From contig CAYNRA010000048.1 of the NCBI GenBank assembly GCA_964399465.1, positions 1-22,535 on the forward strand: DNA of 22,535 nt, in the 5' to 3' direction. Made by a program: the position numbers and the translations under genes. Below the pieces are notes generated by a model, which worked only from the letters and a program-made list of their open reading frames with translations, searched no databases and was not told where the DNA came from. This document shows, piece after piece, positions 17,475 through 22,535 of this stretch; positions within the stretch are counted from its first letter, which is position 1; each line of letters opens with the position of its first letter. Source of the stretch: CAYNRA01 sp964399465. GTDB lineage: Bacteria; Bacteroidota; Bacteroidia; Cytophagales; Spirosomataceae.

Positions 17475-18300
17475 ACAGAGGTTCATTTTTTGTGTTTAGA
17501 TGGTATTTCAGTAGATAGGAAATAGCACCCAGCAGGACCAGGGAATTAGCTAGAGAACTCTCGAAACCAAAGTTATTTCCTGTGAATATATTAAATTCAT
17601 AACGTATGTCTAAGAAATGATAAAAAGTATTCCCTGAAACACGACTACCCAAAAAAGTTTGGCTGATATTCCAAGAAAAATGAAATAGTACCGAACCCAA
17701 TACATGGTATTTTGTGTAAATCAATGAAAGCAGCATTCCTCCTAAAAATAAATTTACATACGCAATGAGCGTATAATCTGTATTAAAAAAATGAGCCATC
17801 GAAAACAAAATACTGGAAATAACCATGGAAGCAAAAACGCCCGTAAACTTGCGTATATTTTCTATCAAAATTCGCCTAAAGAAGTATTCTTCTGCTAAGG
17901 AAGCTAAGAATAAAATGATGACAGACTCGATAAAATGAGAAAAAACAAAGCGTGTCGGCTGGAATTTCAGTGTAGAAAACAGGGCGATGAGAAGAAAATT
18001 AACGCCAACAATAAGAAAGGCAAAGAGCACGATGAAGACATAATTCACCCCAATTTTCGTCTTCAAGATCCCAAAATCCAATTCTCTTATAATCAATGAA
18101 TTGAAAACGAATATAAGCGAAATCTCGCCAATTATCTGTAAACACGCATACCCAAAGTGGTTTGTTTCATTGGGAAGGAAAAATGAGATGAGCGTGGTTA
18201 AAATGAAATATATCAACACCAAAGAAATGGCTCGTAGAATGGCAAAAATGAGCATAAATAAACATGGAATTAAATTATTAATCACGCGCACGCAACACAT
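17464..18300 (-). CDS. CPBP-family intramembrane glutamic protease (CAAX protease/Abi family)
   Basis: This 278-residue polytopic membrane protein belongs to the CPBP (CAAX protease and bacteriocin-processing) family. All signature motifs are present: EExxxR as E137-E138-Y-F-F-R142, FxxxH as F166-S-M-A-H170, and HxxxN as H207-F-S-W-N211. Family members cleave or regulate membrane-linked peptides; in bacteria some act in bacteriocin immunity or maturation, but most have unknown substrates. About eight hydrophobic segments are seen. I use ATG at 18300; Met16 at 18255 would remove a short Cys-containing N-terminus and is an alternative. The gene heads a unit with two downstream genes, overlapping the small gene by 11 bases. 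A plausible promoter lies at 18352-18382. Confidence 0.93.
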   Translation of the reverse strand: MCCVRVINNLIPCLFMLIFAILRAISLVLIYFILTTLISFFLPNETNHFGYACLQIIGEISLIFVFNSLIIRELDFGILKTKIGVNYVFIVLFAFLIVGVNFLLIALFSTLKFQPTRFVFSHFIESVIILFLASLAEEYFFRRILIENIRKFTGVFASMVISSILFSMAHFFNTDYTLIAYVNLFLGGMLLSLIYTKYHVLGSVLFHFSWNISQTFLGSRVSGNTFYHFLDIRYEFNIFTGNNFGFESSLANSLVLLGAISYLLKYHLNTKNEPLYEG

Positions 18301-18351
18301 CCCATGTATATACTTCTGGCTATCTTGTCATTTTGGTATGTGTTTACTCCT

Positions 18352-18382
18352 CTAAAATAGCCAAAAAATCAAAAAAATCAAA
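18352..18382 (-). promoter_or_regulatory. Predicted promoter of the CPBP operon
   Basis: On the minus strand TTTG (complement of 18379-18382) is followed after 19 bases by TATTTTAG (complement of 18352-18359). This matches the Bacteroidota -33/-7 pair TTTG and TAnnTTTG with one mismatch in the -7 element. The predicted start of transcription is about 45 bases before the CPBP ATG. The -33 element overlaps a perfect inverted repeat. Confidence 0.45.
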
Positions 18383-18443
18383 TACTTTTGAAAGTATTTC
18401 GAACTTCCCGATACGCATTCGTTCCTTTAGCTCATTGAACGAA
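18380..18443. repeat. Two inverted repeats upstream of the CPBP operon
   Basis: AAATACTTT (18380-18388) and AAAGTATTT (18391-18399) form a perfect 9-bp inverted repeat with a 2-base centre overlapping the predicted -33 element. TTCGTTC (18418-18424) and GAACGAA (18437-18443) form a second perfect 7-bp inverted repeat with a 12-base spacer. Both could be operator sites for the CPBP operon; function is inferred from position and symmetry. Confidence 0.4.
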
Positions 18444-18504
18444 CAACATACAAATACAAAGAAGAATGCCATATTTAGGCTCATTTCTCCTGTATCTACA
18501 AACA

Positions 18505-18532
18505 AAAAAACCTCTCGTTCCGAGAGGTTTTT
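18505..18532 (-). terminator. Rho-independent terminator of the DUF983-thioredoxin operon
   Basis: CCTCTCG (18511-18517) and CGAGAGG (18521-18527) form a perfect stem with a 3-base loop. It is flanked by an A-tract at 18504-18510 that becomes the U-tract in the minus-strand transcript. It starts 20 bases beyond the thioredoxin stop. The symmetric T-run on the other side could also stop plus-strand transcripts. Confidence 0.9.
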
Positions 18533-18551
18533 CTTTACATCGAGTACGCCA

Positions 18552-18854
18552 TTATTTCACGAACTGCTCCGTCACAATTTTCAATTGTTGCAAAGACAAA
18601 ACACCCGATTGCCTCCACTTAATCTGTCCGTTTTGGAACAACATCAACGTTGGCACTCCTGTAATTTTATACTTATTTGCCAATGCTGGATTTCTATCCA
18701 CGTCAATTTTCACAACTTTGATTTTATCGCCCGCTTGGTTCGCAAATTGTTGCAATGTGGGTGACATTGCTTTGCACGGCCCGCACCATTCTGCGAAGAA
18801 ATCAATCAAAACAGGGGTTTCTGTACCCACCAATTCTTCAAATGAACCTGTCAT
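18552..18854 (-). CDS. trxA: Thioredoxin
   Basis: This 100-residue cytoplasmic thioredoxin reduces disulfides in target proteins. The redox motif WCGPCK is at residues 23-28 (Cys24 and Cys27), within the strand-motif LIDFFAEWCGPCK. Later it has KIDVDRNPALANKYKITGVPTL, with the cis-proline TGVPT opposite the active site, and FQNGQ. The length is close to the family usual and there is no signal peptide. It lies 21 bases downstream of the DUF983 gene and is followed by a terminator, so the two form an operon. Electron supply would come from thioredoxin reductase, which is not in the window. Confidence 0.96.
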   Translation of the reverse strand: MTGSFEELVGTETPVLIDFFAEWCGPCKAMSPTLQQFANQAGDKIKVVKIDVDRNPALANKYKITGVPTLMLFQNGQIKWRQSGVLSLQQLKIVTEQFVK

Positions 18855-18875
18855 TGTATGTATCTATTTAATGTA

Positions 18876-19259
18876 TTACTTTGTATATTTTCCTTTCTTT
18901 TCGGGTTCGTACTTTACCATGATTTCAATCCAAATGGAACGCGATAATCGGTAAATAATGGGGGTAAGTACGAGTGTCAAACCTACATATATACCGATGT
19001 AATACCGCCAATCTGCCTCTTGGAAAAACAAAAAGTATCCGACTACCGCCGTAACAAATAACGCCATATTTAACATATAACTGATGTACATCGCACCGAA
19101 GAAGAAACCCGTTTCGCGTTCGTATTTCATCTCACAATGCGAACAACTTTCGTTCATTTCAAACATTTTTCCTGGCGCATACGGATTTTTGGTTACGAAT
19201 AAATCCCCTTTTCTACATCGAGGACATTTCATGGTAACAGCTGCAACTATTTTACTCAT
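18876..19259 (-). CDS. DUF983 family membrane protein with N-terminal zinc-ribbon-like cysteines
   Basis: This 127-residue protein fits the DUF983 family, whose function is not established. Two CxxC pairs (Cys12/Cys15 in KCPRCRKG and Cys39/Cys42 in ESCSHCEM) probably bind one metal ion as a zinc ribbon. The conserved ETGFFFGAMYISY follows, then two membrane segments (about 53-76 and 84-106) and a charged C-terminus (EPEKKGKYTK). It should be an inner membrane protein with the zinc ribbon on the cytoplasmic side, which is an inference. It is the first gene of a two-gene operon with thioredoxin. The promoter region upstream contains a perfect -7 element and an inverted repeat. Confidence 0.9.
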   Translation of the reverse strand: MSKIVAAVTMKCPRCRKGDLFVTKNPYAPGKMFEMNESCSHCEMKYERETGFFFGAMYISYMLNMALFVTAVVGYFLFFQEADWRYYIGIYVGLTLVLTPIIYRLSRSIWIEIMVKYEPEKKGKYTK

Positions 19260-19334
19260 ACTAAAGTGGAAGGTTTTTGGTCATTTTAAATCCAAAGATA
19301 GAAAATATACCTTGTTTAAAGGGTTTGTATTCGT

Positions 19335-19407
19335 CATTTGTCACACTGATTTCGTACAATGTTCCACAAAGGTATCATTGATTTATGCTATTCTTCTGTG
19401 ACAAATG
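19335..19407. promoter_or_regulatory. Long-range inverted repeat flanking a predicted DUF983-trxA promoter element
   Basis: CATTTGTCACA (19335-19345) and TGTGACAAATG (19397-19407) are perfect 11-base reverse complements 51 bases apart. Between them, on the minus strand, TACCTTTG (complement of 19367-19374) is a perfect -7 element pointing to the DUF983 gene, though no -33 element sits at the right distance. The half-sites contain TGTGA/TCACA, reminiscent of CRP/FNR-family half-sites. The arrangement suggests two operators around a promoter in this divergent region; this is inferred. Confidence 0.45.
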
Positions 19408-19510
19408 TTATACAAGCAGCTATTTTTTTTCTTTTTTCTATGGGCAATTTTCCTTCAGTCCTAAATCTATTTTGTAAATTTCAACTTCGATGAACTGAAC
19501 CCCCTATTCT

Positions 19511-21118
19511 ATGAAAAAATTACTCTACTTCTTATTCATTCCTCTTTTCAGTTGGGCACAAATCAAACCGGCACCACCTAGAGCGGAAGGCCAAGGGCCT
19601 TACAACAAACTAATTATCCGGGGCGTGACGCTCGTCAATAGCACAGGTGCACCACCGGTTGGGCCTGTCGATATTGTGGTAGAAAAAAACGTCATCAAGC
19701 AAGTTCGGCAAGTGGGTTATCCGGGTGTACCCATTGACCCAAAAAGAAGACCCGTCGCAAATCCTGGCGACCAAGAACTTGACTGTACGGGCATGTATAT
19801 TTTGCCTGGATTTGTGGATATGCACGGGCATATTGGTGGCAGTTCTCAAGGAACTCCTGCCGAATACGTCTATAAACTATGGCTCGCACATGGCATCACG
19901 ACTGTCCGCGACCCGTCTGCTGGAAATGGGCTTAATTGGACTTTAGACCAGAAAAAAAAGAGTGAGAAAAACGAAATTACCGCGCCAAGACTACTCGCTT
20001 ATACCGCCTTTGGAATGGGTAGCGACCAACCGATTTCTACGCCAGAGGCAGCCCGTGAATGGGTACGTAAAAACGCACAACAAGGAGCAGACGGTATCAA
20101 GTTTTTTGGGGCAGAACCAGAGGTTTTCAAGGCAGCGCTGGAAGAAAACAAGAAACTGGGCTTGCGCTCGGCTTGCCACCACGCCCAATTGGAAGTCGCG
20201 CGTATGAATGTGCTTGCCACAGCCAAAGCTGGTCTCACAAGCATGGAACATTGGTACGGGCTTCCGGAAGCACTTTTTGATGACCGCACACTCCAAAATT
20301 ACCCAGCAGATTACAATTACAACAACGAACAACACCGATTTGAAGAAGCGGGTAAACTCTGGAAACAAGCCGCTGAGCCAGGCTCTGAAAAATGGTACCA
20401 AGTCATGGATGCTCTTCTTGCATTGGATTTTACATTAGACCCAACTTTCAATATTTATGAAGCCAATCGCGACTTGATGATGGCTAGGCGCGCCGAATGG
20501 CATGATGACTATACACTCCCTTCACTTTGGCGTTTCTATGGCCCAAGTAGGATTTCGCATGGTTCATATTGGTTGAATTGGGGAACAGAACAAGAAATTC
20601 AATGGAAAGAGAATTATCGTATTTGGATGCGTTTCGTGAATGAATACAAAAATCGGGGGGGGCGTGTGACGGCAGGTTCTGACTCCGGATTTATCTATCA
20701 ATTATATGGTTTTGCCTATATTCGTGAGCTAGAATTACTACGTGAGGCAGGTTTTCACCCGTTGGAAGTCGTTCGCGCGGCAACGATGAAAGGTGCCGAA
20801 GCTCTTGGTATGGCAGATAAAATTGGCTCCATAGAAGTTGGAAAATTAGCAGACTTCGTGATTGTCAAAGAAAATCCATTGGCTAATCTCAAAACACTTT
20901 ATGGGACAGGTGCGATTCAAGTAAATGAACAAAACGAGGTTGTACGTGTGGGCGGCGTGACTTATACCGTAAAAGATGGAATTGTCTATGATGCCAAGAA
21001 ATTGTTGGAAGATGTCAAGAATATGGTTCAAAAAATGAAAGAAGAAGAAAATTACGAAATCACACAACCTGGACTTCCAGCCAAGACACCGGCCAAAACC
21101 AGTGGAGCAGGGAAGTGA
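19511..21118 (+). CDS. Secreted amidohydrolase-family metal-dependent hydrolase
   Basis: This 535-residue protein belongs to the amidohydrolase superfamily, close to imidazolonepropionase-like and prolidase-like members that hydrolyse amide bonds using one or two metal ions. A signal peptide spans about 1-17 (ending FSWAQ), so it acts outside the cytoplasm. After an N-terminal beta-sandwich part, YILPGFVDMHGHIGG supplies the HxH metal ligands His105 and His107. Lys197 in GADGIKFFG is a candidate carboxylated lysine. His223 or His224, His247 in SMEHWYG and Asp391 in TAGSDSG are further ligands. The C-terminal sandwich ends with GKLADFVIVKENPL, typical for the family. The His247-to-Asp391 region is long and rich in Trp and Tyr. 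Substrate unknown; a peptide or cyclic amide is plausible. It is followed by a strong terminator. Confidence 0.92.
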   Translation: MKKLLYFLFIPLFSWAQIKPAPPRAEGQGPYNKLIIRGVTLVNSTGAPPVGPVDIVVEKNVIKQVRQVGYPGVPIDPKRRPVANPGDQELDCTGMYILPGFVDMHGHIGGSSQGTPAEYVYKLWLAHGITTVRDPSAGNGLNWTLDQKKKSEKNEITAPRLLAYTAFGMGSDQPISTPEAAREWVRKNAQQGADGIKFFGAEPEVFKAALEENKKLGLRSACHHAQLEVARMNVLATAKAGLTSMEHWYGLPEALFDDRTLQNYPADYNYNNEQHRFEEAGKLWKQAAEPGSEKWYQVMDALLALDFTLDPTFNIYEANRDLMMARRAEWHDDYTLPSLWRFYGPSRISHGSYWLNWGTEQEIQWKENYRIWMRFVNEYKNRGGRVTAGSDSGFIYQLYGFAYIRELELLREAGFHPLEVVRAATMKGAEALGMADKIGSIEVGKLADFVIVKENPLANLKTLYGTGAIQVNEQNEVVRVGGVTYTVKDGIVYDAKKLLEDVKNMVQKMKEEENYEITQPGLPAKTPAKTSGAGK

Positions 21119-21181
21119 TTTGCATAGCACTTTTCTTAAATCTTTGGCTCATTCTTTATTCCACCCGATTTTAACGTAAAT

Positions 21182-21229
21182 AATCCAATAAAATACCTGG
21201 TAGCAGGTATTTTATTGGATTTCTTTTTT
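21182..21229 (+). terminator. Rho-independent terminator after the amidohydrolase
   Basis: Bases 21182-21199 and 21204-21221 form a perfect 18-bp stem with a 4-base loop, followed by TCTTTTTT. It lies about 65 bases beyond the amidohydrolase stop and ends only about 42 bases before the start of the sensor gene. That leaves little room for a separate promoter, so read-through or attenuation is possible. Confidence 0.9.
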
Positions 21230-21270
21230 ATATTCCTTTGTACCCGAAATAATGTCCCTTTTTCAAGCAC

Positions 21271-22535
21271 ATGTCCCACACAAGAAAAATAATCGTATTT
21301 ATCTTATTGATTTTCTCTTCTTGTACAAAAAACCAGCCAAATGAAATCACTTATGATACTGGCAAAATTGTACTGAACAGGGATTTCCGTGCGGTTTCTT
21401 TGAATAACCTCGTTTTATACGATACCTTATATACGAAAGAAAGATTAGCGATAAATGAAGTAGAAAATTTCCTTTCTCAGGCACGGCCTGTACCCATAAG
21501 TTCTTCTGGAATGCTGTTTCTCGGTAATTATAAAAAATACCCAAATGGATGGTTTTGCTTTCGGGTTATCAATGAGGGAAATATAGAACGTCGGTTAATT
21601 ATTGATGAAGACAACTATCTTCGCTGTGATGGACTGGAAATTTTTACATACAAAAAGAACAAATTCACACACTGGGGAAAAGTTGAACGTACAACAGAAC
21701 TAACAGATAGACCTATTCCATTTTACACCTACGCAGTCCCATTTACCATAAACGCGCACGATACACTCGATGTACTTATTCATACAAAACGAATGTACGG
21801 GATACACGAGGTAAACATTTCTTTGTCATCTGAAGAACATTTTTTCGAGAAACTACATGCACAATTTTTTAATCGAATCATCGAAATTATTGTCATTATA
21901 TCCTGTATTTTACTCATGGCGAGCGTAGGTTGGTTATTTAAAGACCGCGCCATGATTTATTTGAGCATTTACATGACCGTTATTCTAACCTCTCTACTTG
22001 GATTTCCTGGTTTTTTAGACGCAATTGCTCCGAAAAGCACACTGGGCCTCAGCCGAAGCGGTATTATTGCATTGACACCTTTTTTAATGAATATATTCTT
22101 TCACCCGTATGGAATGAAAATAATGGAGCGTGTCCCTAAAAACGAACCACTTTTCTTACGCCAGTGCTATTTCTTGATGGGAATTAACGCACTATTTATT
22201 GCCCTATTTTTCTTACCTATTCCTTTGTATTTATACGTTGACTACTACCTACCGTATGCCATGACTTTTTTGTCGAGTATCGGCATTATTTGGTTATTTT
22301 ATATTGGGATTATAGCGCAAGTTCGGGCGAATATTTCCTACTTTCTTATTGCTATTTGTTTCACTTTTTTTCCGTTCCTCATCGACCAAGCGACCCATTT
22401 TTTGGTGGATACAAATGGTATTTTCATTTTTAAATTAAGCCGTTCAAGTTTTGTGCTTTCGCTTGTTGGACTTAGTATCGTCAGTATTTTTCAGGTTCGA
22501 GAAAAACTAATATCCAAGAAGAATTACGAATTTCA
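21271..22535 (+). CDS. 7TMR-DISM family sensor, N-terminal part (partial)
   Basis: The frame is open from ATG at 21271 to the window edge (421 residues). The N-terminus is a lipoprotein-type signal (MSHTRKIIVFILLIFSSC, Cys18). It is followed by a periplasmic beta-rich domain of about 180 residues with WFCFRVINEGN, DGLEIFTY and VPFTINAHDTLDVLIHT, typical of the DISM extracellular domain type 2. From about residue 203 to 405 there are seven hydrophobic segments, the 7TM module of diverse intracellular signalling receptors. The visible end (QVREKLISKKNYEF) is the start of a charged, coiled-coil-like linker, after which a histidine kinase, LytTR, LuxR or other output domain is expected beyond the window. 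The ligand is unknown, possibly a carbohydrate or another small molecule. A different-frame ATG at 21252 was not used. Confidence 0.88.
   Translation, partial: MSHTRKIIVFILLIFSSCTKNQPNEITYDTGKIVLNRDFRAVSLNNLVLYDTLYTKERLAINEVENFLSQARPVPISSSGMLFLGNYKKYPNGWFCFRVINEGNIERRLIIDEDNYLRCDGLEIFTYKKNKFTHWGKVERTTELTDRPIPFYTYAVPFTINAHDTLDVLIHTKRMYGIHEVNISLSSEEHFFEKLHAQFFNRIIEIIVIISCILLMASVGWLFKDRAMIYLSIYMTVILTSLLGFPGFLDAIAPKSTLGLSRSGIIALTPFLMNIFFHPYGMKIMERVPKNEPLFLRQCYFLMGINALFIALFFLPIPLYLYVDYYLPYAMTFLSSIGIIWLFYIGIIAQVRANISYFLIAICFTFFPFLIDQATHFLVDTNGIFIFKLSRSSFVLSLVGLSIVSIFQVREKLISKKNYEF

Noticed and set aside
18333..18954. Plus-strand open frames of 143 and 162 codons across the trx terminator and thioredoxin
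   Set aside because: They are antisense to thioredoxin and run through its terminator hairpin; no domain is visible.
19991..20401. 136-codon open frame on the minus strand inside the amidohydrolase gene
   Set aside because: It lies wholly antisense to a gene with clear catalytic motifs, has Cys- and Phe-rich shadow composition and no recognisable domain.
1..22535. Mobile elements, CRISPR arrays, tRNA or rRNA genes
   Set aside because: No transposase or integrase, spaced direct repeats, cloverleaf-like or rRNA-like sequences were seen by eye on either strand.

Overview
The window looks like a chromosomal segment of a Bacteroidota bacterium, probably of the Cytophagales type, though the genus cannot be named from this sequence. 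The evidence is a SusC/SusD outer-membrane pair, a second TonB-dependent receptor with a carboxypeptidase-regulatory N-terminal domain, a 7TMR-DISM sensor, AT-rich DNA without obvious Shine-Dalgarno sites, and several matches to the Bacteroidota -7 promoter element TAnnTTTG. I see no tRNA, rRNA, CRISPR array, insertion sequence or phage gene, and no gene-free stretch longer than about 270 bases.

Layout from left to right. (1) Positions 1-1664, minus strand: a GMC-family FAD oxidoreductase with a three-cysteine motif like that of [3Fe-4S] FAD-glucose dehydrogenases; its last residues lie outside the window. (2) Divergent from it, 1933-6896: susC and susD, closed by a strong terminator, then a secreted CocE/NonD-type serine hydrolase resembling alpha-amino-acid ester hydrolases (7104-8987). 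(3) A long bidirectional hairpin separates this from a minus-strand pair: a DUF3089 secreted alpha/beta hydrolase and mannose-1-phosphate guanylyltransferase. (4) 11355-14498: a TonB-dependent receptor carrying an unusual insertion of about 122 residues rich in Ala, Gln and Val within its barrel, followed by icd (eukaryote-like NADP isocitrate dehydrogenase).

(5) 16060-18300, minus strand: a small lipoprotein, then a three-gene overlapping unit transcribed from 18300 downward. It consists of a CPBP intramembrane protease, a 52-residue small gene and a multispanning membrane protein, joined by 11- and 8-base stop/start overlaps. (6) 18552-19259, minus strand: DUF983 protein and thioredoxin. 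(7) Divergent from it, a secreted amidohydrolase (19511-21118), a hairpin terminator, and the start of a 7TMR-DISM sensor that runs off the right edge.

Functionally the window combines nutrient uptake across the outer membrane (SusCD and a TonB receptor) with exported hydrolases that could process peptides, esters or amides. Core metabolism (icd, GDP-mannose synthesis, thioredoxin) is interspersed. The least explained parts are the CPBP/small gene/membrane protein unit and the receptor insertion.
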